Assembly: GCF_000801105.2 (NCBI RefSeq)
Contig: NC_079516.1
Span: 46,914,908-46,978,907 of the forward strand
Source: Raphanus sativus
Taxonomy: Eukaryota > Streptophyta > Magnoliopsida > Brassicales > Brassicaceae
Reading direction: 5' to 3'
Length of the DNA: 64,000 nt
Part shown: positions 11,663 to 22,795 of the stretch, in pieces
How positions within the stretch are numbered: position 1 is the first letter of the stretch
Layout of the letters: every line of letters starts with the position of its first letter
Translations under genes and position numbers: made by a program
Notes under the pieces: model-generated
What the model was told of the DNA's origin: nothing
The model's input: only the letters and a program-made list of their open reading frames with translations
Databases searched by the model: none

Positions 11663-12615
11663 ATGGAAGCGATAAGGAATCTGAAGATAAAAACATCAAC
11701 TTGCAAAAGGATTGTGAAAGAGCTTCACTCCTACGAGAAAGAGGTCGAGAGAGAAGCTGCCAAGACTGCTGCTATGAAGGACAATGGTGCTGACCCTTAC
11801 GACCTCAAACAGCAGGTTTCAAAAATCATGATGCAGTTATTAATCTACAAATGATCATTTCCTGTGATGATGATAACAAGTGTTTCTGCTGTGTTATAAG
11901 TCTATATCGATATTACATTTCCAATACTTGTGTATCCATTAGTCTTTAACACTCTACAGAAATGCGGATACGGGTTATGATTAAAAAAAAAAAAAAGTAA
12001 GAGATGCCTTAGCTGATGATCTCTGTGGGTTGATGATGTAGGAGAATGTGTTGGGTGAGTCAAGGATGATGGTTCCTGATTGCCACAAACGTCTCGAGGC
12101 TGCCTTAGCTGACCTCAAGTCCACTTTGGTAATTATCTATAGACTATAACCGCTTATTATATATACTCTATGTTCAGACTACAGCTTTATGTATATGTAG
12201 TGAATCCTATTGGTGTGTATATAACCCGGTTTTGAGAGAGAAGAAGAAGTTTGTTACAGAAAATATATTTCCATTAATGATAAAATGATTATTTACACTT
12301 ATATATAGTAAGCGCTATTCTAAACTGAACTAAACCACTAATCTGATTTACACATTTACATCTAACCGGAAAACCGGGTTATATACACACCAATAAATCC
12401 CATTATTATTTCCCTGCATGAAAGCATCTTTCTTAGTCTTTTCTTTTTGAAAGACAAACAATTAGAGGGAAACTGTGTAGAATTCCTGTTCTGTGTCTCT
12501 TACAAAGAGCTGAATTTCGCAGGCGGAATTGGAAGAGGCGACAGGTCCAGAAGTTGAAGATGCAAAGAAGACAGTGGCAGATGTGGAGAAGCAGTTTCCC
12601 ACTGAAGATGCCTGA
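11663..12615 (+). CDS. TFCA: Tubulin-folding cofactor A (KIESEL)
   Basis: Three exons, 11663-11815, 12042-12128 and 12523-12615, all joining in phase 0, give 110 residues. Sequence landmarks are IRNLKIKTSTCKRIVKELHS in exon 1, VLGESRMMVPDCHKRLEAAL in exon 2, and KKTVADVEKQFPTEDA at the C-terminus. These match Arabidopsis KIS (At2g30410, 113 residues); the shortfall comes from a small deletion at the start of exon 3. The protein is a three-helix bundle chaperone that captures beta-tubulin during alpha/beta dimer assembly in the cytosol; Arabidopsis mutants are embryo lethal with few microtubules. Intron 2 carries a MITE. Confidence 0.95.
12208..12395. mobile_element. 188-bp MITE inside TFCA intron 2
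   Basis: A perfect 26-bp terminal inverted repeat begins TATTGGTGTGTATATAACCC (12208-12233) and its complement ends at 12395. AATCC flanks both sides (12203-12207 and 12396-12400), a possible 5-bp target duplication. The interior is AT-rich and non-coding. It lies in the intron on its own and leaves the splice sites intact. Confidence 0.85.
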
Positions 12616-13281
12616 TTTTACTATCCCATCCAGTGACTGTTGTTTGGTGTGTATTATTCTGAGATTTGGTTCAACTCTTGACTTTATTAACAATTATCAG
12701 TTGTGAGAATCTCCGGGTTTTCTTTCAATGCTACAACTATTTTCGTTTTGCTCTTGATACCTTCTGGTGACTTTTGTCTTTTATTTGTCTAATTAATAAA
12801 ACTAGATAGACAGAAATAAAACGGAAAGAGCGAGAGGACAGGTATCTCAACAGAGAAGGCTGGTGGGTTAAGCACGCCCGCTTTTTTTTATAGTTGATAA
12901 TAATTAATATACAACGCTTTGAATATAGTGTATCACTCTTGATTTACTGTTGAATCCTTTTCTGTCTGATCGGTTTTTGAATTTTGTAAAAGTTGCAAAA
13001 TTTAAAATGAGATCAAACCATGAACATTGCTGGAAGATCTGTGTTCCGGTATTGGCCACCGAGCAAAGCATAAGACACCATATATACCACGACCAAGCTG
13101 TGTTCTAGTAGGGACCTGTGTTGTTTGTTTGAACCATGAAAACTCTTAACGTTTATGAAATCTGCGTAAACGTTATAATAGTTGGGAAGCCGGAGAATTA
13201 TGTGTAGAAAAAACAAAAGAATGAAAGATGCAAAGCTTTGGTGTAGATGAACAAAAAAGGTGAAGAATATAGTTGAAAAAT
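12616..13281. other. 3' flank of TFCA
   Basis: 3' UTR of TFCA followed by AT-rich DNA up to the T-rich terminator (plus-strand A-run) of the first tRNA-snoRNA unit. Nothing else is seen. Confidence 0.5.
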
Positions 13282-13294
13282 AAAAAAAGAAAAA
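13282..13294 (-). terminator. RNA polymerase III T-run terminator, unit 1
   Basis: On the minus strand the snoRNA closing stem is followed at once by TTTTTC and a longer T-run. The expected Pol III stop is not found directly after the tRNA, which supports a joint tRNA-snoRNA transcript. Confidence 0.65.
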
Positions 13295-13382
13295 GAGCTC
13301 AGGGTGCGGCAAATCTCAACCTGTGGTTCAGAAGAGTGCGATGGACCCAACCATCGCTAAAGCCTAATATCATCACAGCTCT
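13295..13382 (-). ncRNA. C/D-box snoRNA downstream of tRNA-Gly, copy 1
   Basis: Starting 4 nt after the tRNA 3' end, the minus strand reads AGAGCTGTGATGATATTAGG and ends CACCCTGAGCTC. It has a C box (GTGATGA), a D box (CTGA), and a closing stem GAGCT/AGCTC. An internal CTGA (D') follows a guide segment GGTTGGGTCCATCGCACTCT. Length is about 88 nt. Plants are known to make tRNA-Gly/snoR43 dicistronic Pol III transcripts that are cut by RNase Z; this fits that class. The name snoR43 is from memory of that literature and the rRNA target was not checked. Confidence 0.72.
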
Positions 13383-13386
13383 TTAA

Positions 13387-13457
13387 TGCACCAGCCGGGA
13401 ATCGAACCCGGGTCTGTACCGTGGCAGGGTACTATTCTACCACTAGACCACTGGTGC
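13387..13457 (-). tRNA. tRNA-Gly (anticodon GCC), copy 1
   Basis: Folds as a cloverleaf: acceptor GCACCAG/CTGGTGC with discriminator A, anticodon stem GTACC/GGTAC around loop CTGCCAC (anticodon GCC), and T arm CCGGGTTCGATTCCCGG. Length 71 nt, no intron. The A and B boxes are intact. Confidence 0.97.
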
Positions 13458-14796
13458 TTTGATGAACTATCAACTAAACAATATTTTGAAATAGCTAGAT
13501 TAAGATAACAAGTTGAACATGGATGCTAGAGCTATATGCTACTACACATATGGAAAGGGGGAATAGAGAAGATAATAAGCATAGGATAAAATTTTGGGGA
13601 TATCACAACTTGCCAGTGATAAGACAGAGGCCAACACATTGAGCAAATATTTTGAGCAGAAAATCGTTTGATGAACTAATGGAACCATGAAACTATGCCA
13701 AAGAAGAGTTAGGGATGCAAGTGGAAAAAAAATTCAGGATACATAAGAAAGTCTCACGAATTAGTTAAACCATTCAATTGTAAAACCAAAATAAACTATT
13801 GGCAGACATACTTATTAGTTAAATGTGAGGCCACAATTCTTACTAAACCAAACCATAATACATAAGAAATAGCAAAAAAAAAAGAAAACACAAATATATT
13901 ACTTGGATGTATCAGTGCGTGCTACCTGAATCTCTTTATGAAGATATGATCTCCAAGACACACAGTGCAGAGGATGATGATTGCCAGTTTTGTCATCTGA
14001 TATGTTTAATACAACGAGGCTAAGAAACATGATATCAGCCGCTGAAACGGCAAACAAAAAGCTATACCAATGTATAGTATTCCAATTTTTTTTAAGGTCA
14101 AACGATAGTATTCCATTTAATATACTGAATCACTTCACAGCTATTGGATTAAAACGCTTGTGTGCAAAAGAACTTTATACCATAATGACACATGAAGTGA
14201 ATAGAATGTGACCAAAAGATGCCAGCTTTGTCAAAGTGGTTTCTGTAGGCTCAAATACAGCAAGCGATTATGAATTATTTTTATGCCACAAGATGATGCA
14301 CTACAACTGTTACCATGGCTGGAGCCTCCCCATGGAAATGAAGAACTAAAAGCAGAGAGGTTCATCAATACGAAAGCAAAAGGTTTCCTTAATTTTCTGA
14401 CACAGAATATTCTAACTGTCTCTCTAGACAAATACAATCATGATGAATCCTGACCAATTCCTCCAACTTAGACACATGAAATGATTTTTCAGTGAACATA
14501 AATTAAGCAGCCTAGCAATGAACCAGAGAAAACAAATTTCCGGATATTCTAGATGAACACTGAGCAGTGTGTTAGTGTGTTACCAACTATGAGCCAAGGG
14601 TGCTAATGAGAGACTTTTGAGATTGTTAATTATACACATTTGCTGGACTCGAATTAAACTAACAGAAGCTATTTTTTACACGAATGCGGTAAAGATGTTT
14701 TCCTGAAAACTGTAAAGTAGACAAGTCTGTTCAGTATAGTTAAACATCATACTAACATAAAACGACTAAAATTTATATAAAACACAAAAGTTAAAC
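13458..14796. other. Spacer between the two tRNA-snoRNA units
   Basis: AT-rich, with scattered short ORFs that show no family signature. The two RNA units share about 160 bp but this 1.3 kb spacer has no visible counterpart outside, so the whole 1.5 kb was probably not recently duplicated. Confidence 0.5.
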
Positions 14797-14802
14797 AAAA
14801 AA
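14797..14802 (-). terminator. RNA polymerase III T6 terminator, unit 2
   Basis: On the minus strand TTTTTT follows the snoRNA closing stem by four bases. No T4 run lies between tRNA and snoRNA. Confidence 0.65.
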
Positions 14803-14805
14803 TCA

Positions 14806-14894
14806 AGAGCTCAGTCAAATGGCATCACATCTGGATTAATCAGAGGAATACGGTGGACCCAACCATCGTTAAAGCCTAACAACATCACAGCTCT
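14806..14894 (-). ncRNA. C/D-box snoRNA downstream of tRNA-Gly, copy 2
   Basis: The minus strand starts AGAGCTGTGATGTTGTTAGG and ends GACTGAGCTC. C box GTGATGT, D' box CTGA after the guide GGTTGGGTCCACCGTATTCC, C'-like GTGATGC, D box CTGA, closing stem GAGCT/AGCTC. The first half is nearly identical to copy 1 (shared GATGGTTGGGTCCA), while the second half has diverged, suggesting that only the D' guide is under constraint. Confidence 0.72.
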
Positions 14895-14898
14895 TTGT

Positions 14899-14969
14899 TG
14901 CACCAGCCGGGAATCGAACCCGGGTCTGTACCGTGGCAGGGTACTATTCTACCACTAGACCACTGGTGC
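14899..14969 (-). tRNA. tRNA-Gly (anticodon GCC), copy 2
   Basis: Identical in sequence to copy 1 over all 71 nt, with the same cloverleaf and GCC anticodon. It lies 4 nt before snoRNA copy 2 on the same strand. Confidence 0.97.
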
Positions 14970-15061
14970 TTTTGATAATAAGCCACCTGTATGTCTTATC
15001 AGAATCCAAACATTGGCCGTAAGTCTTTTTCAACTTTGAACTAAAAAGACAATACAAACTA

Positions 15062-16629
15062 TCTATCTTATTAAAGCTGAAGTACACTTAACTATGTCCC
15101 TTAAAATTGTTCAAATATTACAAAAGACTGCCACTGCATTTAAAACCTTAGTCTAAATTATTATTATTATCTAACCGGATTTGGCCAGATTTGGCTGGAT
15201 GATTTACTTACCAAACTTTTTTTTTCTCACATCACTTACCAAAAACTTAAAATGTACGTTTAATATCCTGTGCATTGTAGTTTTATATCTTATATATTAT
15301 ACACATGACATTAAAAAAACACCTGTCAAATGTTAGTGAGTCACTGCATTTGTATTTTTAATTTTAATAATAGCATTTACATTACAGAATATTTTATATA
15401 TACAATGTAATACTTGCACAAATAGATTAACATTTGGGTTGATATATAGATTCAAAATTGTCATCAATAACGATCCACTTAATCATTTATAAAACACAGT
15501 AATTACCAATGGTTTAGAAATTTATAATGATTTTATAAATTAAAAACAATGAAAACAATCAATAACCATTATTAAAAAATGTTTTCAATATATATAAGAA
15601 AAATACAACAAAAAGATTAATTTCATATACTAACTTAAATTATAGTTTTTATATTTGACATTAAACTTAAAGAATATAATATATATGATTATTTATAAGA
15701 TGATACATATAAAATACTATTATTTATATGATTATTTATATGATGGACCAATACAATTAATTATATGATGACATATATAGGATACATAATAGTGACTAGG
15801 ACTGGGCGTTCAAGTATCCATTCCGTTCGTGGTCAAAGATTTCAACCCCGTTCATATATTTCTAAATTTCAGTTCAAATTATCACTAGGGTTGGGCGTTC
15901 AGATATCCATTCGGATTCGTTTCAGATTTGTGTTTTGGATTTCTGGGATCAAAAATTTCATTCCCATTCATATATTTTTAAATTTCAGTTTGAATTACAT
16001 TCGGATCTTTGCGGATTCAGTTCGGGTTCAGATAACCCATTTAATTTTTTTTTTAAATTCACTATATATTTTGAATTTCTTAAAATCTATAAATAAAACA
16101 ATATATTGTATATAAATTTGAATAACATATGTCAGAATACCTAAACTTAACATATAAATTGGTTTAGTTTAAATTTTGGATCAAAAATCAAAAATTATTT
16201 TAAATATTTTTGCTGTTTTGAGTGTACTTCCACTATGTTAGATATTTATATTTGACTGTTTTTATATATTTTCAAGTATGTAAACCAACCTAAAAGTATC
16301 ATATATATTTTGGATATTTTTATATACATTAAAACTAAAAATAATTAATATATATATATATAAGTATATAAGTCTTTTTCGGATACAAAACAAATATCCA
16401 AAATACTTTGGTTCGAATTGGTTATTGTTTCGGTTGTCTAAATATTAAAATTTTGATAGTTTAGATATTTAATCAATTTTGGTTAGGGTTTAGTATTATT
16501 TTTTTGGATCGTGATCGGTTTGATTCTTCAGATTTGAATTTTTTATCCAGTTTTGATATTGAAATGAAAAATAAATAGCAATATATTTTTGAAATATACA
16601 CCCGCACGGGTGTGCGGATCAAAATCTAG
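15062..16629 (+). mobile_element. Non-autonomous Helitron, 1568 bp
   Basis: The 5' end TCTATCTTATTAAAGCTGAA follows an A. The 3' end has the hairpin CCGCAC/GTGCGG, then TCAAAATCTAG followed by T. Insertion between A and T, a TC start, a CTAG end and a hairpin about 10 bases before it are the Helitron signature. No Rep/helicase is encoded. Inside, two related segments beginning TAGGACTGGGCGTTC (15798) and TAGGGTTGGGCGTTC (15886) look like hAT-type termini caught in the element. Confidence 0.85.
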
Positions 16630-17201
16630 TGTAACAATAAAAATGGTTTTTCCCTTACACAACTCTTGTTAAATCGCTCATAGTTGTTGTTTCCTATGTG
16701 TAGAAGTAGAAAAAAGTAGAAATCATACAAGAAATGAGTAGTAAAATTCACTTGTTTTTGTTGTTTGCATTTTCTCTTAAATGGTGGCTGTTAAGACCTT
16801 TCAATACACATTTACAAAGCTAAACCAGGTAATATGCATACGTAAAATGGATCAAGAAGAAAAGGAATCTTTAATTTGAACCTAATTGATGCTTCCCATG
16901 TGAGGATCAAAACAACAACAATCACCAAACACAGAAGCTCCATCTTTGCCTTGAGATAAATGGATTCAAAACTAAAACCCACCCGCAAACTCTCACCACA
17001 GGCCATAAAAAAAAAAACACAAAAGCAGAAGATCGCCATTGTTCTTCCAGAAGCTTATTTCCGCCTAAAACTATGATGACATAACCGAACACAAAACTGC
17101 ACCTCTCTCTCACTCTCTTCTTCTCCTTCCTTATAGAACACATATATATGAATACAAAGTAGCTACACGAGTTTAGCTTCTTTCTTTTTGTCTTCTTCAT
17201 A
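16630..17201. other. 3' flank of VAL1
   Basis: Holds the VAL1 3' UTR (minus strand). No other gene is seen. Confidence 0.5.
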
Positions 17202-20200
17202 TCAGCTTGCAACTTTCTGCTCTTCACTGGTGGTTTTCTCAGCCTCTCCTCCTCCTTCTAACTCCGTTTCTCCTAAAACATCACCGCCTTGAGCCGCACC
17301 CCAACACATCCCTTCTTCACTTTTTTTACTCTCTTCTTGTTTCTCCACCGCCACAACAGCTTCAACGTCTTCTCTGTTATAAGGATCACTGTTCAGATCT
17401 ATCCTCCCTGTTTTCCCTTCCTTCTTCTTATCAGGCTCCGCCCCTTCCTTGTTCTCCTCATCTACTGCTGCTGTTCCATCTCGCTCTAACTGCTTCTTCT
17501 TCCTCCTCATCATCAGCGTTTTGAACCTTCTCTTCACGGTGCTGCACACCGTACACCCGCACGTGGGCTTGTGCCTACCTTTCCCGCTTGGCGGCTGAAT
17601 GCACACAATGCATGAGCATCCAACCCTGTGCCTCGGATGTCTCGTCGTCGTCGCAACCTCTGAGTCGTCTAAAGTGTCTCCTAAAACTGCTGCACTCGCT
17701 AGTGCATCCAGACCCGACGGTTCTTGCTCATTCCTTGCTGTCTGGCTCACCCCAATTCTTCTCTTCTTGTACTCTAAAATAAAACATACACAAAAAGACA
17801 GTAAGTGTCATGACTCTTGAGACTTGAGATCTCAAATGAGAGAGTCCAAGTATAAATAGAGTTTATACCTTTTCCAGCTCTAAGACCATTCTCAAGTTCT
17901 TTTAGACTCTCCTCCGGTGCAGAACACGAACACCTATCAATGGTATATATCAATTTACAGCAATGATCTTCGATTCAAGGCTTTTACAAGTCTTACCTGC
18001 TCTGGTCCCAAACATTGTCTGAACATGTCCACTTTGCTGGGAGAAGAGCGTCTACAGGTAACCTTCTCCATTTAGAACAGTCGTCGCAAGATCCCCATCG
18101 TTCTTGTTCACTGCTTCACAAAGATATCGTTAGTACATTGCTTGAAAGCTGACTTGAGAAGTGAAAGTGTCAGAACTTACCCTGAAGGATTTGAAGTTAG
18201 TATCGTCCTCTTTCCAAAGACAGGAGGTTCCTGTTCATTTACATAAAGAAGTCATATGACTTATAAGCTGAGAGCTTATTACTCATTGATTGTAAGAGAA
18301 CCAACAAGATCTACTACTTACGTCAAACTCCTCAAACTCATGCTCGTCAATGACAACAATGGTGGGCTTTGCATTAGGAGAGGGACGAAGCAACTCCTGA
18401 GCTTCTTCCCAAGTGACTCTCAGCTCCATAGATTCTTCACTATGCAAAAGCAGTCTCTTGTTTTTCGCCCCCATAGTTCTTGTCCTCTTCTTTTCCTTAA
18501 CACGTGACTGATCATCACCTCCATTAATCTCACTCTTCTTCGAGCCGTTACCACCGTTAGGTGAGCTCAAATGCTCAGGAAGACCTTTCAGTTCTTCAAG
18601 TATTTGTGACGGACAAGAGGTAGCATTAATGGAGGTAGGATTCTCTGTAACACCAGAGGATGATGTGTCTTCGTTTGAGACACCGTTGGCGAAACCACAA
18701 CCCTGTTTATAAAAGATTGGATCCAGAATAAGAACGGATCTAAGCAGAAAAACATTCCTGAAAAGACCAGTTCTGTAGAAACCCGAACCTGCATGTCTGC
18801 AGTATAAGTTGCCTTCCTGGCACCCATGATTAGTTTCCCACCAGGATCAACCCGACTGAAAGTTACTGCACAATATAAACAAATATACATATAAGCAAGA
18901 GATTCATCCAAGGCTTTAGGTAAAAACATGAAGTGTGATAATCATAAAGGTGGTTGAAGCAGTTACCTGTATCACCAGCCTGAAGCCTCATGGACTGTAT
19001 GCAGGGAGTGACACCTTCCAAGACATACATTCTACTGTTGTTATTGGGCCAGAATCTGAACTGGAACGTCCACTCCTTACCTCTCACATCTTGGACTTTT
19101 AAAGGAATGCCTTCCGACTGACTAATGGGAGGAAAGTATGCCTATACACACACAGTTCCCCACTTCAGTCTTACAAAGATATCTCAAGGACACAGCGAAA
19201 AGCACCATGGGACCATGAGAAAGTTACCTCTGCACATGCTTTTGGAAGAACTAGACGACCAATGCGACCGGCATCACTGGCACTCAGAGTTTTCTCAAAA
19301 AGAGGTACAATGTTCAAATTCAAACTAAAAAAAAAAGACTGTTAAGGAAGAACATGGAAGTCACCAGAACTATGTGCAAAGTAAAAATGTTAGGCATCAA
19401 AGAAAAAAAAATTAAGGATACTTTCCAGAGATCTGCTGAAGCTCTTTATCAGTATATTTAGGCCAATACCGAGGAAGTAAATGGCCTTTCCCACGCCCTT
19501 CAACAGGAGGCCTCCCGATCCGTGCCTGAGCAGATTTGCTAGTCCCAGGAGGAGGAGGTCCAAGCAAAATTTTTGAAGGTTTTTGCAGTATACTAGACGC
19601 AGAGCATTGGAAAAGGTGGGGCTGAGAAGAAGCACCACCACCACCACCCATGAGTTTCTTCCCGTCAGCAACAGGGGTTGCAAAAGATGGGCTATAAGGA
19701 AGTGTAGCCAAAGCCATATTCAAAGATGGCTGTGAAGGGGATGGTGATGATGATGATGACTCATGCCTATACCCAGTGGTGGTGGTGTTGGTGGTGACGT
19801 TGTTATCTGGTTTCATGAGATTACTAAACCCAAGGTGAGGCTTGAACTCTTCTTTTTTGTCATCCACAGGGACTGGTGGCTGAGAAAAGTGATTAGCCTC
19901 GCTTCTTACTCCACTTTCCCCGTTTGTATGTTGCGTATTATTCATAGGCAATCTGCTAAATACACCTGGATTCTCACCTCTCTTACTCTGCAAAGAAAAA
20001 GAGACATGTTAAGATACAGAACACAGAATCATCAGAACAACAACAACAACAGCAACTTGAAATAATATTCAAAAACTCACATGGCAATTAGTACAGGAAG
20101 TACAACCAACACCACCGTAGTCCATAAACTCAACCATGAGCTTAGAGGCAATGCATCCACAGTGAAGTCTCTGTCATTAATTACATAATAATCTCAATCA

Positions 20201-20633
20201 AACCAACATTGCAGAGGAAAATAAAAAAATTAATTAAAAGACAGAAAGAGACCTTGTTGCACAAATAGCATTCCCTCCAACCAGATTGCTCCAAATGGAA
20301 TGTTTCGCAGAAACGAGACGTCTCATAAGCCGATCTATAAACCACAATCAAAAAACTTAAACATCAATTATTCCTGTTTTTAATTTTGTGTTGTTAATTA
20401 AGAAACCATCTACGAAGTAAAAGAAGAACAAGAACACACAATCACAGTATAATGAAGACAAGAACAGAGACTTTGAGTCCAATTAAAGAAGGGGAAGGAA
20501 GGTACCCGCAGCGAAAGCAGAGGTCAGCGAGAGCACCAGATCGAAGAGGCCAACCTTTCTTCCATTCGACACTAGAGCTCGAGCCGCAAGACGCGTTCAT
20601 GCACACCTTTGACCCCATTTTGACTTCAAACAT
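17202..20633 (-). CDS. VAL1: B3-domain transcriptional repressor VAL1/HSI2
   Basis: Twelve exons, all joining in frame to 798 residues (Arabidopsis HSI2, At2g30470, has 790): 20633-20506, 20334-20253, 20170-20081, 19987-19422, 19324-19228, 19141-18967, 18865-18789, 18702-18322, 18230-18181, 18110-17997, 17933-17869, 17773-17202. Domain order: a Cys-rich PHD-like module (about 7-100); a Pro/Ser-rich linker; the B3 domain (about 289-400), including [20 protein letters not shown] and [18 protein letters not shown]; a CW zinc finger (about 552-600) with [11 protein letters not shown]; a second Cys cluster ([20 protein letters not shown]); and an EAR-like IDLNSDP near 733. VAL1 binds RY motifs, reads histone marks and recruits HDAC and Polycomb factors to silence seed genes and FLC. 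No break is seen. Confidence 0.96.
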
Positions 20634-22681
20634 CCCTCAGCTACCCAAGACTTTCCCCCAAATCCAAATCGGAAAGTCCTAAAACCCTAATAACAGCACG
20701 AATCGGAGGCGAAATCAACGTGAATTAGTCATGAACATGCATATCCACGTGGTCAATCCAAGTCGCGTTAGAGATCGGAAAGAAGAGGAGGTTGAGTGAA
20801 AATTACGGCGAGAAGAAGAAGAAGAGAGACGGGACTGTGAGAGTCTGTGACGGCGAAGTGGAAGGAGGTAACGAGGTTTTTTTCTTGGTGAATTTTTTGT
20901 TTTTTTTAGTTGTTTTTTTCTTTTAATTTTTCGATGTGAAATTAAAATTATGGGTGAGATAGATAGGGAGAGAGAGAAGGAGAGGATAGAGGGAGAGAGA
21001 GCATGCAAAGAGCAGAGGAGAGAGAGATGAAGAGAGCAGAGGAAACGCATTAAGATGCATGCACGACACTTGAGAGCACACGCCGCTTTATGACCAAACT
21101 AACATAGAGATTAAAATTAGTTGAAGAAAGAATGTGAAAAGACTTTGGTTTTTGACTTTTTTCTGTTTACATTTGTGATTTAACTTTTTGGAAAATAAGA
21201 TATAATATGTTTCCCTACTATTTATCATAAATATATATATTACAAGATTAATAATAGGTACAGTATATGATCACGTAATTTTATATTCATCTAATATGAT
21301 TTTAGGTATTTTCTCTGCCAAGGTGTGATAAAAATCTAATTAGGCTTTTTGGGGTAAAAAAAATCTAATTTGTTGTTTATGCTTTTTAACCTTTTTGGTC
21401 AATCATAAATGTAGAATGCCAATATGCCATGCATGGAACACATACACAACACAAAGAAGACTTTGAAATTCTTCTTGTTTTCCCTTTTGATATCCCGTCT
21501 GGCTCAACATATGTTGAGTGCATGCAAACTAAATCTGGATACTTTTTTACCAGAGAAAATTCTGTGGACACCTATTCTTATCCAAACCAAATTTTACTAT
21601 CCCTTTAAAATACTTGGACTTGGTATTCAAAATATGAAAACTGTTACACATATTACTCTGAACAGTTAAAATCAAATATCAGTTTTGTGAAAATTAATAA
21701 AGCATCATCAGAAGATGAAATTACTATTGCATATAATAAGATTTTTTATCGAATATACACCTTTTAGGATATACATATACACATGTATCAGTAAATATTG
21801 TCTGCCTTTCACTAAACGTAGATTCTAACAAGATTTAAACTTCAAATTTCAAACACCCATGAAATATAGAGTACATTGTTGTTGAATTATTGCTAAATAG
21901 AAAACAAATCTAAATCTCACTAAACTGACACCATCTTTTTTAATCACGTGTTTTTTTTGTTGGAATCTTTGTTGCATCTGCTTTCCACTAGCTATTTAAG
22001 CTACGACATTTATTTTCAGTTTTCACCCCATTCTACCTCGTAGTAGCATCAATTCACGACTTCTGTTGAACGACAGAACGAGTAGCTTCTAATATTAATT
22101 CGGATGAAACATTAATTGGCTGTGTCTGGCTGTCCGCAACAGATATATTTTATTTTCTTATATATTCTCGTTAGTTGTATATTGAAATATTTTTTGACAG
22201 CAAAATATGTACCCTTTTGCCAATTTCTATGTTTATATATGGACTTTTTTCTTATATGAAACAAACAATATGCGGAATTCTTCTTGAATTTAGCATGCAG
22301 AAGAGATAGATAATCATCCCAGGACCACTTTGACACTTTCCCCTTATCCTTGTATTAAATTCTTATCATTCACAAGTCACAACTTGATTATAAAATTGAA
22401 ACTCAACTATAAGGATCAAAATATTTTATGAACTTCTGTGTCTTGCCATAGTATTTTTCAACTGATAGTGATCTCGAATTTCGAATATTAACACTTAATT
22501 AAGTTGTTGAAATTACAGGAAGCACCCGGATAATCTATATTCATAATAAATAAAACGGCAAAGCATATGAAAATTAACATGTGAATCCAAAGATAATTCA
22601 AATCCAATGATTAGTTTAAACTACAATATATGATATCAGGAACAAAGTACTAAATGCTCAAGTTTAATATGATTAATTAGG
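20634..22681. other. VAL1 upstream region
   Basis: A telo-box (AAACCCTAA, complement sense) lies at about 20682-20690 and a purine-rich GA tract at about 20965-21035. RY motifs are listed separately. The rest, to 22681, is AT-rich with no gene. Confidence 0.55.
21002..21526. promoter_or_regulatory. Cluster of RY (CATGCA/TGCATG) motifs upstream of VAL1
   Basis: RY sites occur at 21002-21007 (CATGCA), 21056-21063 (TGCATGCA), 21428-21435 (CATGCATG) and 21519-21526 (TGCATGCA). Three are the palindromic form. RY is the DNA target of B3 factors of the LAFL and VAL groups, so VAL1 may be regulated by its own family. The function is inferred from motif and position only. Confidence 0.45.
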
Positions 22682-22795
22682 CTAATTTTTATGTGTTAGT
22701 AGCCATGTGAAACCTCTTATTGACATAGTTGTCATCACGCTAATCTTGGCTAACATAGCAAGTATCAATCTCGTACCAGGACATGTTTGCACATG
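22682..22795 (-). pseudogene. Cytochrome P450 C-terminal relic
   Basis: The minus strand encodes TCPGTRLILAMLAKISVMTT, an LLTHKN end and a stop. CPGT followed by a hydrophobic helix and a Trp matches the heme-Cys segment and L-helix of a plant A-type P450 (CYP705/CYP712/CYP93 style). The glycine/arginine part of the heme loop before the Cys is lost and nothing upstream continues the P450. It is a short fragment, so the family call is tentative. Confidence 0.4.

Noticed and set aside
17207..17820. Several plus-strand ORFs of 60-105 codons
   Set aside because: They are the complement of the last VAL1 exon, whose protein is clearly conserved.
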